NCBI GenBank assembly: GCA_031549665.1
Contig: JAVBPJ010000001.1
Location: forward strand, 268,118-332,117
DNA: 64,000 bases
Source: Rikenella sp031549665
GTDB taxonomy: Bacteria; Bacteroidota; Bacteroidia; Bacteroidales; Rikenellaceae
Reading direction: 5' to 3'
Shown here: positions 33,277-41,913 of the stretch, piece after piece
Layout of the letters: every line of letters begins with the position of its first letter
Numbering within the stretch: the first letter of the stretch is position 1
Program-made: the position numbers and the translations under genes
Notes under the pieces: generated by a model
What the model was told of the DNA's origin: nothing
The model's input: the letters and a program-made list of their open reading frames with translations, nothing else
Databases searched by the model: none

Positions 33277-33858
33277 ATGACAACACCCAGCATCCGCGGC
33301 ACACAAACCGAACAAAACCTGCTGAAAGCCTTTGCGGGCGAATCGCAGGCGCGCAATCGCTATACCTTCTTCGCTTCGCAAGCCAAAAAAGAGGGGTACG
33401 AGGTGATCGCCAGGTTCTTTGAAGAGACCGCCAACAACGAGGAGCAACACGCCAAACAATTCTTCAAATTCCTCGAAGGAGGGATGGTCGAAATAACCGC
33501 CGCCTACCCCGCCGGCATGATCGGAAACACCGCCGAAAACCTGCTTGCCGCCGCCGACGGCGAAATGGACGAATGGTCGGAACTCTACCCCCACTTTGCC
33601 GAAACCGCCGAAAAGGAGGGATTCCCGCAGGTGGCCGCCAAGTTCCGCCTGATCATAGCCATCGAAAAACACCACGAAGCGCGCTACCGCAAACTGCTCG
33701 CCACCCTCGAAAGCGGCGAAATGTTTAAGAAAAGCGAAAAAACCGCCTGGCGCTGCCGCAAGTGCGGACACGTACACAACGGCACCTCGGCCCCCGAAAA
33801 ATGCCCCGTGTGCGACCACCCGCAGGCCTACTTCGAAATCATGCACGACGAGTTTTAA
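33277..33858 (+). CDS. rbr: Rubrerythrin
   Basis: Cytoplasmic peroxide-reducing protein of anaerobes, 193 residues. The ferritin-like di-iron domain shows the two E-x2-H type helices (GESQARNRYTFF, EETANNEEQHAKQFF and later AIEKHHEARY). It is followed by a rubredoxin-like domain with CRKCGHVHNGTSAPEKCPVC. The layout is the classical rubrerythrin order. It has its own promoter and a very strong terminator, so it is a single-gene unit. With sodB it supports an anaerobe that meets occasional oxygen. Confidence 0.95.
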   Translation: MTTPSIRGTQTEQNLLKAFAGESQARNRYTFFASQAKKEGYEVIARFFEETANNEEQHAKQFFKFLEGGMVEITAAYPAGMIGNTAENLLAAADGEMDEWSELYPHFAETAEKEGFPQVAAKFRLIIAIEKHHEARYRKLLATLESGEMFKKSEKTAWRCRKCGHVHNGTSAPEKCPVCDHPQAYFEIMHDEF

Positions 33859-33877
33859 ACCGCCGCACCGTACCGCA

Positions 33878-33917
33878 CCGGGCCGACCCTCCGCAGAGGG
33901 TCGGCCCGGCCGTTTTT
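33878..33917 (+). terminator. Intrinsic terminator after rubrerythrin
   Basis: Perfect 14-bp stem (33878-33891 with 33896-33909), loop CGCA, then TTTTT at 33913-33917. Confidence 0.92.
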
Positions 33918-33922
33918 CGGGG

Positions 33923-33953
33923 TTGGACATTCCGCAGAAAAGCGCTACCTTTC
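33923..33953 (+). promoter_or_regulatory. Probable promoter of the L-serine dehydratase gene
   Basis: TTG at 33923-33925, 20 bases, then TACCTTTC at 33946-33953 (one mismatch from TAnnTTTG). The ATG is at 33986. Confidence 0.5.
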
Positions 33954-33985
33954 GCAAACAAAACCCCCGACACCCCTCCCCTTTC

Positions 33986-35191
33986 ATGGAATCGATCCAA
34001 GGCATCTACCGCATCGGATGCGGCCCCTCGAGCAGCCACACAATGGGCCCGCGCCGCGCCGCCATCCAGTTTCTGGAACGCAACCCGGGCGCCAGCCGTT
34101 TCGAAGTAACCCTTTACGGCAGCCTGGCCGCCACAGGCCGCGGCCACCTCACCGACCGGGCCATCCTCAGCGTTCTGGAACCCGCAGCCCCCACGCACAT
34201 CCATTGGCGGGCCGACGAATCGCTCCCGTTCCATCCCAACGGCATGCGCTTCGAGAGTTTTTACAACGATCCGCACCGGGCCGGCGAGTCGTGGCAGGTG
34301 TACAGCACGGGCGGTGGATCGCTCTCCACGGGCGAGGCCGACCCGGAGCCTCCCGCTGAAGTATACCCCCTGCACACCATCGCCGAGATTCAGGCCTGGT
34401 GCGAACGCGAGGGAATCGCCTACTGGGAGTACGTCGAACAATACGAAGGCCCCGCCATTTGGGACCACCTGCACCGGGTGTGGGAGACCATGCAGGCCGC
34501 CGTGCGCCGCGGACTCGAAGCCGAAGGCGTACTTCCGGGCGGCCTGGGCGTACGCCGCAAAGCGGTCGACTACTTCGTCCGGGCCAAGGGATACTCCGAC
34601 TCGATGCGCAGCCGCGGCCTGATCTACGCCTACGCGCTGGCCACTTCGGAAGAGAACGCCGGCGGCGGCGAGATCGTTACCGCCCCCACGTGCGGATCGG
34701 CCGGAGTGATGCCCGCCGTGCTGTACCACCTGAAACAGTCGCGCGAATTTTCCGACAACCGCATCCTGCGGGCGTTGGCCACGGCCGGGCTGTTCGGCGC
34801 CGTGGTGAAGCACAACGCCTCGGTGTCGGGCGCCGAGGTAGGTTGCCAGGGCGAGGTAGGCGTGGCCTGCGCCATGGCGGCCGCCGCCTCGTGCCAATTG
34901 TTCGGCGGCACCCCCGCCCAAATCGAATACGCCGCCGAAATGGGACTGGAACACCACCTGGGACTCACCTGCGACCCCATTTGCGGGCTGGTGCAGATTC
35001 CCTGCATCGAACGCAACGCCTACGCCGCAGCCCGGGCGCTGGACGCCAACATTTTCGCCACCTACTCCGACGGAAAACACCGCGTGAGCTTCGACCGCGT
35101 GGTGGCCGTGATGCGGCAAACCGGCCACGACCTGCCCAACCTGTACAAAGAGACGGCAGGGGGCGGACTGGCCACCGTGGGGATGGAGTGA
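33986..35191 (+). CDS. sdaA: L-serine dehydratase (iron-sulfur, single chain)
   Basis: Deaminates L-serine to pyruvate and ammonia with a [4Fe-4S] cluster. The 401-residue single-chain form has the beta-domain signature GPSSSHTMGPRRAA near the N-terminus, then the alpha domain with APTCGSAGVMPAVLYHL, GCQGEVGVACAMAAAA and CDPICGLVQIPCIERNAYAA, which supply the cluster cysteines. It is shorter than the 455-residue enterobacterial enzymes, which fits the Bacteroidota form. The ATG at 33986 begins MESIQGIYRIG. It lies just upstream of gcvP, linking serine and glycine breakdown. Confidence 0.92.
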   Translation: MESIQGIYRIGCGPSSSHTMGPRRAAIQFLERNPGASRFEVTLYGSLAATGRGHLTDRAILSVLEPAAPTHIHWRADESLPFHPNGMRFESFYNDPHRAGESWQVYSTGGGSLSTGEADPEPPAEVYPLHTIAEIQAWCEREGIAYWEYVEQYEGPAIWDHLHRVWETMQAAVRRGLEAEGVLPGGLGVRRKAVDYFVRAKGYSDSMRSRGLIYAYALATSEENAGGGEIVTAPTCGSAGVMPAVLYHLKQSREFSDNRILRALATAGLFGAVVKHNASVSGAEVGCQGEVGVACAMAAAASCQLFGGTPAQIEYAAEMGLEHHLGLTCDPICGLVQIPCIERNAYAAARALDANIFATYSDGKHRVSFDRVVAVMRQTGHDLPNLYKETAGGGLATVGME

Positions 35192-35219
35192 TGCGCCCGG
35201 AAATTCGGATAGTTTTTTG

Positions 35220-35227
35220 TACCTTTG
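35220..35227 (+). promoter_or_regulatory. -7 box of gcvP
   Basis: Exact TACCTTTG 30 bases before the ATG at 35258. Confidence 0.6.
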
Positions 35228-35257
35228 CCACTTAAAATTCCTAACCTCCAAATCGAT

Positions 35258-38116
35258 ATGGCCCAAGATAAATTCGTACACCGCCATGTGGGCAACGGCC
35301 CGCAACAGGTAGCCCAAATGCTGGAAACGGTGGGCGTGAAAGACCTCGACCAACTGATCCACCAGGTGGTTCCCCCGCACATTCACCTGCCCGAGCCGCT
35401 CGACCTGGCCCCCGCCATGAGCGAATACGAATACGCCGCCCACATCCGCGCCCTGGGCGCCGGGAACCGCCCCCTGCGGTCGCTCATCGGCATGGGCTAC
35501 TACGGCACCGCCACTCCGGCCGCCATCCTGCGCAACGTGTTCGAGAATCCCGCCTGGTACACCTCGTACACCCCCTATCAGGCCGAAATTTCGCAAGGCC
35601 GGCTCGAAGCGCTGCTCAACTTCCAAACCATGGTCGTAAGCCTGACCGGCATGGAGATCAGCAACTGCTCGCTGCTGGACGAAGCCACCGCCGCCGCCGA
35701 AGCCATGCACATGATGCACGCGCTCCGTTCGCGCGAGGCCGTCAAGGAAGGCCGCAACCTGCTGGTGGTGGACGAAAACATCTTCCCCCAAACCCTCGAC
35801 CTGCTGCTCACCCGCAGCGAGCCGCTCGGCATCGAGCTGGCCGTCGACAACTTCGCCGAATACGAATTCACCGGCCGCGAGTTCGGCGCCATCGTCCAGT
35901 ACCCCGCCGCCAACGGACAAATCCGCGACTACCGCGCCTTTGCCGAAACGTGCCACGCCAACGACGTGTTCGTGGCCGCCGTGGCCGACATCCTGGCGCT
36001 GGTGGTGCTTCAGTCGCCCGCCCAATGGGGGGCCGACATCGCCGTGGGCTCCACCCAGCGTTTCGGCATTCCGATGGGCTTCGGCGGCCCCCACTCCGCC
36101 TACCTCGCCACCAAAGACGCCTACAAACGGTCGATGCCCGGCCGCATCATCGGCGTATCGGTCGACCGGCTGGGAAACACCGCCCTGCGGATGGCGCTCC
36201 AAACCCGCGAACAACACATCAAGCGCGAAAAAGCCACCTCGAACATCTGCACCGCCCAGGCCCTGCTGGCCTCGATGGCCGGCATGTACGCCATTTACCA
36301 CGGCGCCGAGGGATTGCGGCGGATCGCCCTGCACGCCCACAGCCACGCCGTAGCCGCCGCGCAAGCCCTGCAGGCGCTGGGCTTTGAAGTGGCCGAGGCG
36401 AAGAACTTTTTCGACACCATCGAAGTCGGAGCCGACGCCGAGCGGGTAGGCGAGATCGCCCTGCGCTGCGGACTCAACCTGTTCTACCCCACCGACGCCC
36501 GCGTGCGGATCAGCTTCGACGAAGTATCGACCCTCGACGAGGTGAACACCCTGATCGCCATCTTCGCCGAAGCGGCCGGAAAAGAACCTTTCGCCCTCAA
36601 AGAGATTCCCGAAGCCATCCACTTCGACCGCGCCTTCGAACGCCGCGACGCGATCCTAACCGAGGCCACTTTCCAAAAATACCGCAATGAAACCGACCTG
36701 ATGCGCTACATCAAAAAGCTGGAACGCCGCGATATTTCGCTGGCCAACAGCATGATTTCGCTCGGGTCGTGCACCATGAAGCTCAACTCGGCCGTATCGA
36801 TGATGCCGCTCAGTTTGGCCGAATTCGGCAACGTCCACCCCTTCGCCCCGCTCGATCAGGCGTCGGGTTACATGGAATTGATCGAGAACCTGGAGAGAGA
36901 CCTGGCCGTCATCACCGGCTTCGACAGCATTTCGCTGCAACCCAACTCGGGAGCCTCGGGCGAGTACGCCGGACTGATGGTGATCCGCGCCTACCACATC
37001 AGCCGCGGGCAGGGACACCGCAACATCGCCCTGATTCCCGCCTCGGCGCACGGCACCAACCCCGCCTCGGCCGCCATGGCCGGCATGGAAGTGGTGGTAG
37101 TGGCCACCGACGCCAACGGCAACGTCGACGTGGACGACCTGCGCGCCAAAGCCCAGCAGTACAACGACCGACTGAGCTGCCTGATGATCACCTACCCCTC
37201 GACCCACGGCATTTTCGAGAACCGCATCCGGGAGATCGTCGAGATCACCCACGAAAACGGCGGGCAAGTCTACTTCGACGGCGCCAACATGAACGCCCTG
37301 GTGGGCCTGTCGTCGCCCGGCTACATCGGCGCCGACGTGTGCCACTTGAACCTGCATAAAACCTTCGCCATTCCGCACGGCGGCGGCGGTCCGGGCGTAG
37401 GCCCCATCGGCGTGGCCAAGCACCTGACCCCCTTCCTGCCGTCGCACCCGCTCGTTTCGGTCGGAGGCACCGAGGGGATCACCGCCGTGGCCGCGGCTCC
37501 CTGGGGAAGCGCCATGGTGCTTCCCATCACCTACGCCTACATCAAAATGCTCGGAGCCGACGGACTGCGCAGCGCCTCGGAAATGGCCATCCTGTCGGCC
37601 AACTACATGGCCTCGGCCCTGAAAGGCCACTACGGCATTGTTTACACCGGCGAAACCGGCCGCGTGGGACACGAAATGATTGTCGACTGCCGCAACTTCC
37701 GCGCCGAATACGGCATTGAAACCGGCGACATCGCCCGACGGCTGATGGACTTCGGATTCCACGCCCCCACCCTGTCGTTCCCCGTACACGACACCCTGAT
37801 GGTGGAACCCACCGAAAGCGAGCCCAAAGCCGAACTGGACCGTTTCCTCGAAGCGCTCATCGCCATCAAGGCCGAGTGCGAAGCCATCAAGGCCGGAACC
37901 CTCGACAAGGAGGACAACCCCCTGAAGATGGCTCCCCATACCGCCGCCGAAAGCGCCGCCGACACCTGGAGCCACCCCTATGGGCGCCAGCAGGCCGCTT
38001 TCCCGCTGCCCTGGGTGGGCGAAAACAAGTTCTGGCCCTACGTCTCGAAAATCGACGCAGGCTACGGCGACCGCAACCTGGTGTGCGTGTGCGACCCCAT
38101 CGAAAGTTACCTGTAA
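35258..38116 (+). CDS. gcvP: Glycine dehydrogenase (decarboxylating), P protein
   Basis: PLP enzyme of the glycine cleavage system that decarboxylates glycine and passes the aminomethyl group to the lipoyl H protein. The 952 residues form the full-length fused homodimer type, with both halves in one chain. The first half has MGYYGTATPAAILRNVFENP and YTPYQAEISQGRLEAL. The second half holds SLGSCTMKLNSAVSM and the PLP-binding Lys in HLNLHKTFAIPHGGGGPG. The ATG at 35258 (MAQDKFVHRHVG) is behind the promoter box; an upstream TTG would start inside it. GcvT and GcvH are not in the window. Confidence 0.95.
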   Translation: MAQDKFVHRHVGNGPQQVAQMLETVGVKDLDQLIHQVVPPHIHLPEPLDLAPAMSEYEYAAHIRALGAGNRPLRSLIGMGYYGTATPAAILRNVFENPAWYTSYTPYQAEISQGRLEALLNFQTMVVSLTGMEISNCSLLDEATAAAEAMHMMHALRSREAVKEGRNLLVVDENIFPQTLDLLLTRSEPLGIELAVDNFAEYEFTGREFGAIVQYPAANGQIRDYRAFAETCHANDVFVAAVADILALVVLQSPAQWGADIAVGSTQRFGIPMGFGGPHSAYLATKDAYKRSMPGRIIGVSVDRLGNTALRMALQTREQHIKREKATSNICTAQALLASMAGMYAIYHGAEGLRRIALHAHSHAVAAAQALQALGFEVAEAKNFFDTIEVGADAERVGEIALRCGLNLFYPTDARVRISFDEVSTLDEVNTLIAIFAEAAGKEPFALKEIPEAIHFDRAFERRDAILTEATFQKYRNETDLMRYIKKLERRDISLANSMISLGSCTMKLNSAVSMMPLSLAEFGNVHPFAPLDQASGYMELIENLERDLAVITGFDSISLQPNSGASGEYAGLMVIRAYHISRGQGHRNIALIPASAHGTNPASAAMAGMEVVVVATDANGNVDVDDLRAKAQQYNDRLSCLMITYPSTHGIFENRIREIVEITHENGGQVYFDGANMNALVGLSSPGYIGADVCHLNLHKTFAIPHGGGGPGVGPIGVAKHLTPFLPSHPLVSVGGTEGITAVAAAPWGSAMVLPITYAYIKMLGADGLRSASEMAILSANYMASALKGHYGIVYTGETGRVGHEMIVDCRNFRAEYGIETGDIARRLMDFGFHAPTLSFPVHDTLMVEPTESEPKAELDRFLEALIAIKAECEAIKAGTLDKEDNPLKMAPHTAAESAADTWSHPYGRQQAAFPLPWVGENKFWPYVSKIDAGYGDRNLVCVCDPIESYL

Positions 38117-38140
38117 CCCATCACGTTTTCCGCCCGACCA

Positions 38141-39286
38141 TTGACCGCTGAACGACACGATGTACTTGTGGCAGGCGCCGGCCTCTCCGGCGCCACCGCC
38201 GCGCGCACCCTGGCCGAAGCGGGCTGCCGGGTGCTGGTGATCGAACGCGGCGAGCAGATCGGCGGGCAATGTTACGACCACCGGAACCCGCAGGGGATCA
38301 CCGTCCACCGGTACGGCCCCCATATTTTCCACACCAACGACGAAACAGCCTGGGCCTTCGTGCGGCGTTTCGCCGACTTCAACAGCTACCAGCACCGCGT
38401 GTTGAGCAGCGTTGATGGCAAACTCCTCCCCTTCCCGATCAACCGCTCGACCCTGAACCAACTGTTCGGGCTGCAGCTAAGCTCCGAGCAGGTTCCCGCT
38501 TTTTTGCGGAGCGAGGTGGAACACTCCTCCCTGCGGGCCGCCGCAGAGCAGGCCACCTTCCGCGACGCCGTCGTGGAGCAGGTGGGCGAACGGCTCTACG
38601 CCCTGTTTTTCGAAAACTACACCCGCAAGCAGTGGGAGTGCGACCCCGCCACGCTGTCGGCCTCGCTGGCCGGACGGATTCCCGTGCGCACCGACGACGA
38701 AGACCGCTACTTCACCGACCTGCACCAGGGGCTGCCCGTGGACGGTTACACCGCCATGATCGGGCGGATGCTCGACCACCCCAACATCGAAGTGCGTACC
38801 CGGTGCGACTACTTCAACCACCGCGCCGCGCAGGAAACCGCCCCCCGCCTGACCGTATACACCGGCCCGCTCGACCGCTACTTCGATCACCGCCACGGAC
38901 GGCTGCAATACCGTTCGGTGCGCATCGAATTCGAGACCCTTCCGCAGGCCGATTACCAGCCCGCCGGAGTGGTCAACTACCCCAACGACCACAACTTTAC
39001 GCGCATCACCGAGTTCAAGAAGATGACCCTCGAGGAGTCGTCCTCCACCACCCTTTGCCGCGAATACCCGACGGCCGACGGCCCCCCGTTCTACGTGGTG
39101 CCGAGCGCCGAGAACACCGCCCGCCGCGAACGCTACATGGCCGAGGTGGCTCCGCTCGAAGCCGCGGGCAGCCACCTGTTCGCAGGCCGACTGGCCGAAT
39201 ACCGCTACTACAACATGGACGGGGCCGTGGCCGCCGCCCTCGACAAAACCAACCGGTGGATCGCCGCCCACGGCCCCGCCCGATAA
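38141..39286 (+). CDS. glf: UDP-galactopyranose mutase
   Basis: Flavoenzyme that interconverts UDP-galactopyranose and UDP-galactofuranose, supplying Galf for surface glycans. The 381-residue protein has the FAD-binding start VLVAGAGLSGATAARTLAEAG, then GGQCYDHRNPQGITVHRYGPHIFHTND, FENYTRKQWECDP and the late EYRYYNMDGAVAAAL. The start is a TTG at 38141, 24 bases after gcvP; no ATG is available before the FAD motif. It is followed 43 bases later by a DUF4422 protein, which suggests a small glycan module, though no full cluster is here. Confidence 0.92.
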   Translation: MTAERHDVLVAGAGLSGATAARTLAEAGCRVLVIERGEQIGGQCYDHRNPQGITVHRYGPHIFHTNDETAWAFVRRFADFNSYQHRVLSSVDGKLLPFPINRSTLNQLFGLQLSSEQVPAFLRSEVEHSSLRAAAEQATFRDAVVEQVGERLYALFFENYTRKQWECDPATLSASLAGRIPVRTDDEDRYFTDLHQGLPVDGYTAMIGRMLDHPNIEVRTRCDYFNHRAAQETAPRLTVYTGPLDRYFDHRHGRLQYRSVRIEFETLPQADYQPAGVVNYPNDHNFTRITEFKKMTLEESSSTTLCREYPTADGPPFYVVPSAENTARRERYMAEVAPLEAAGSHLFAGRLAEYRYYNMDGAVAAALDKTNRWIAAHGPAR

Positions 39287-39329
39287 AACCTCCGCGGCAC
39301 GCACGCCGTACCGCACCGCCGAAACCCGA

Positions 39330-40175
39330 ATGACCAGCCGCCTCCTCGTTTTCCTTCACAAACCGACCGCCACGCCGCCCTCCGACGGGGTGTACCTGCC
39401 CCTGCACGTGGGGCGCGCCCTGACCCCGGAGGCCATCGAAGGGATCGTGGGGGACGACACGGGCGACAACATTTCGGCCAAAAACCGCAGCTACTGCGAA
39501 CTGACCGGAATTTACTGGGCCTGGAAAAACCTGACAGGAACCGACTACATCGGCACCTGCCACTACCGCCGCTACTTCGACACCCTCCATCGCGGAGCGC
39601 TGATCGACAAACGGTACATCCGCTTTGCCGACCTTGCAACCGACGGCGTGGAGCGCGCTCCCGATCTGGCGGCCCTGCTCGGCAGGCACGACATGGCGAT
39701 CACCACCCCGCGGCCCTACTCCTACCCGCTGGCCGCCGACTACCGCAAACAACACATCGAGGCCCATCTGACCGCCCTGCGCGGAGTGCTCGGCGAGCTG
39801 CACCCCGACTACCTGCCCGCGTTCGACCACGTCCTGTACCGCACCAACCGGCTGAGCCACTACAACATGTTCATTTGCCGTTGGGATCGGTTCGACCACT
39901 ACGCCGGGTGGCTGTTCGGACTGCTGTTCGAGCTGGAACGGCGGATCGACATTCCCGCCGACCCCGTGCAAGGCCGCGTGTTCGGATACCTCGCCGAACG
40001 GCTGCTGATGGTCTACTGCCGCCACCACCGGCTCGACGTAAAGCGGCTGCCCATCCTTTTTGTCAACGAGGGGGACACGAAAAAGCCGCGTCCCTACGTT
40101 AGTTACTTGTTCAAGGTGGCGAAAAACAACCTGCTGTTTTGGCTGGTCCGTCCTTTCGAGCGAAAACCCCGGTAA
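39330..40175 (+). CDS. DUF4422 protein, probable glycosyltransferase
   Basis: A 281-residue protein with the DUF4422 pattern: early hydrophobic strand (LLVFLHKP), VGDDTGDNISAKNRSYCELTGIYWAWKN, then DYIGTCHYRRYF, and the late YNMFICRWDRFDHYAGWLF. Such proteins occur in capsule and O-antigen clusters and are thought to be glycosyltransferases with a GT-A-like fold; activity is not proven. Placement directly after glf suggests galactofuranose or a related sugar as a possible donor, which is inference. No transmembrane segment is evident. Confidence 0.85.
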   Translation: MTSRLLVFLHKPTATPPSDGVYLPLHVGRALTPEAIEGIVGDDTGDNISAKNRSYCELTGIYWAWKNLTGTDYIGTCHYRRYFDTLHRGALIDKRYIRFADLATDGVERAPDLAALLGRHDMAITTPRPYSYPLAADYRKQHIEAHLTALRGVLGELHPDYLPAFDHVLYRTNRLSHYNMFICRWDRFDHYAGWLFGLLFELERRIDIPADPVQGRVFGYLAERLLMVYCRHHRLDVKRLPILFVNEGDTKKPRPYVSYLFKVAKNNLLFWLVRPFERKPR

Positions 40176-40218
40176 TACCCCACGGCGCGAGTCTGTAAAC
40201 ACAGGCCCGTGTTGCCGA

Positions 40219-40226
40219 TACCTTTG
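40219..40226 (+). promoter_or_regulatory. -7 box of the SlyD-like gene
   Basis: Exact TACCTTTG 44 bases before the ATG at 40271. Confidence 0.6.
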
Positions 40227-40270
40227 AATCAATCCCCGCAAAACAATCACACTCAAAAACAATACAACTC

Positions 40271-40819
40271 ATGAACATCGCAGAACAGAAATTCGTCTCC
40301 CTCTCCTACACGCTCACCTCGGGCGGCGAAACGGTGGAAAGCGTTCCGGCCGACAAGCCCCTCAGCTTCGTGTACGGCATCGGCCAGTTGCTTCCCAAAT
40401 TCGAACAGCACCTTGCGGGCCTGAAAACGGGCGACAAATTCCAGTTTACCCTCACCCCCGCCGACGGCTACGGCGAACTCAACCCCGAAGCGGTGGTTGA
40501 ACTTCCCAAAGACATCTTCATGATCGACGGCGTGCTGGCCGAAGAGATGCTCACCGTGGGCAACGTACTGCCCATGAGCGACCAGGCCGGAAACCGCCTG
40601 ATGGGTACGATCCGCGCCATCGGCGATGCCAGCGTTACGATGGACTTCAACCACCCGATGGCCGGAAAGACCCTCGAATTCAGCGGCGAAGTGGTTGGCG
40701 TGCGCGACTCCACCCCCGAAGACCTGATGCCCATGATGGGCGGCGGCTGCGGGTGCGGATGCGACGACGGTTGCGAAGACGACTGCGAAAAGAGCGGTTG
40801 CGGCGGCTGCGGGTGCTAA
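40271..40819 (+). CDS. slyD: SlyD-like FKBP prolyl isomerase with cysteine-rich tail
   Basis: Cytoplasmic peptidyl-prolyl isomerase and chaperone of 182 residues. The FKBP domain with an inserted flap is intact: VSLSYTLTSGGETVES, LSFVYGIGQLLPKFEQHLAGLKTGDKFQF, and LTPADGYGELNPEAVVELPK. NHPMAGKTLEFSGEVVGVRD closes the domain. The final 26 residues or so are Gly- and Cys-rich with eight cysteines, where E. coli SlyD has a His-rich nickel-binding tail, so it may bind a softer metal or iron-sulfur-related cargo. It stands under its own promoter and is followed 16 bases later by a thioredoxin-like gene. Confidence 0.92.
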   Translation: MNIAEQKFVSLSYTLTSGGETVESVPADKPLSFVYGIGQLLPKFEQHLAGLKTGDKFQFTLTPADGYGELNPEAVVELPKDIFMIDGVLAEEMLTVGNVLPMSDQAGNRLMGTIRAIGDASVTMDFNHPMAGKTLEFSGEVVGVRDSTPEDLMPMMGGGCGCGCDDGCEDDCEKSGCGGCGC

Positions 40820-40835
40820 CCCCCTCGGCGCGGCA

Positions 40836-41870
40836 ATGAAACGGCTTTTGGCAACGCTCCTTCTTCTGTGCGGTGTATTCACCGTGCAGGGGAAGGAGCT
40901 GTCCTATTTCGGGAGCGACCCCTACGCCGCCCTGGCCGAAGCCAAACGCACCAACCGGCTGCTGCTGGTTGAATTTTACGCCCCGTGGAGCCGCGCCAGC
41001 CGCTGGGCCCACGAGCGCATACTGCCCGATTCGTCGGTGCGCCGGATGCTGGATGAGAGGTTCCTGCTCGTGGTGGTCGACACCCAAACCCCCGAGGGAG
41101 CCTCGCTGGCCGCCACCTATCAGGTAACCGACTACCCCAGCATCGTCTTTTTCGACAGCAACGGGACCGTATTGGCCAAAATCGGAAAAGGGATCGACCG
41201 CGACGGGTTCCGCTACCAGCTCGAAACGCTGCTGCTGGCCTCGGGAAGCCGCAGCGGATGGCGGATGGATCAGGCCTTTGCCGCCGCCGAATCGGGCGAT
41301 GTCGAGACGGCCGACCACTACGCCCGCCTGTTCCTGACCTCGGAACCCCCGCCCAAACTGATCAACAGCGCCACCTGGCCCCTGTTCGAAAACAGCCTCA
41401 TCACCCGCTACGGTTCGCCGTCGTTCAACTACCTGGTCGACCACCGCGCGGCGTTCGAGGCGGCCATGGGAGCCGACCGGGTCGACCGCCTGCTGGGACA
41501 AAAGATCGAAAACGCCCTGATCAAACAGGTGGTCGGCACCGAAGCGTGCGACACCGCCGAGATCGACCGGATGGCGGCCCTGGGAAAGACCCTCGTCGCG
41601 GGCCGCCGCATCGAGCTGCTGGGAGCGGCCGCCAAAGCCCGCGCCAACGACCAGCTGAGCGACCTGATCCGCTGGATCGGCCTTTCGTTGAACGAAATGG
41701 ACGACGAACTGGCTTTCCCGCTGATGATGGCCTTCGAAGTGGTGGCCGAACGGGGCAACGAAAGCCAGCGCAAAGCCGCCGCCGCACTGGTGCGGCAAGT
41801 CCGCCAGGCCACCCCGGCATTCGATTCGAAGGCAGTGCTGGGGCAACTCGAAGAGCGGATCGCCAAATAA
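40836..41870 (+). CDS. Exported thioredoxin-like protein lacking the CxxC motif
   Basis: A 344-residue protein with a signal peptide (MKRLLATLLLLCGVFTVQG) and an N-terminal thioredoxin-fold domain (about residues 25-130: LLLVEFYAPWSRASRWAHERIL, then YQVTDYPSIVFFDSNGTVLAKIGKG). The position of the redox pair WCxxC reads WSRAS, so it cannot act as a normal disulfide reductase. The remaining 200 residues are helical without a recognised domain. It sits 16 bases after slyD and shortly before pheT. Function is not known; a scaffold or chaperone role is possible. Confidence 0.75.
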   Translation: MKRLLATLLLLCGVFTVQGKELSYFGSDPYAALAEAKRTNRLLLVEFYAPWSRASRWAHERILPDSSVRRMLDERFLLVVVDTQTPEGASLAATYQVTDYPSIVFFDSNGTVLAKIGKGIDRDGFRYQLETLLLASGSRSGWRMDQAFAAAESGDVETADHYARLFLTSEPPPKLINSATWPLFENSLITRYGSPSFNYLVDHRAAFEAAMGADRVDRLLGQKIENALIKQVVGTEACDTAEIDRMAALGKTLVAGRRIELLGAAAKARANDQLSDLIRWIGLSLNEMDDELAFPLMMAFEVVAERGNESQRKAAAALVRQVRQATPAFDSKAVLGQLEERIAK

Positions 41871-41875
41871 TTTTC

Positions 41876-41883
41876 TACCTTTG
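41876..41883 (+). promoter_or_regulatory. -7 box of pheT
   Basis: Exact TACCTTTG, 5 bases after the preceding stop codon and 30 bases before the ATG at 41914. Confidence 0.6.
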
Positions 41884-41913
41884 GGGGTTCAAACCGAAAT
41901 CGCTCCCGCAAAG

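Noticed and set aside
33839..36622. Very long open frame on the minus strand opposite sdaA and gcvP
   Set aside because: High GC and biased codon use make long antisense frames here. The plus strand encodes two complete, recognisable enzymes with promoters, and the antisense translation shows no known domain.
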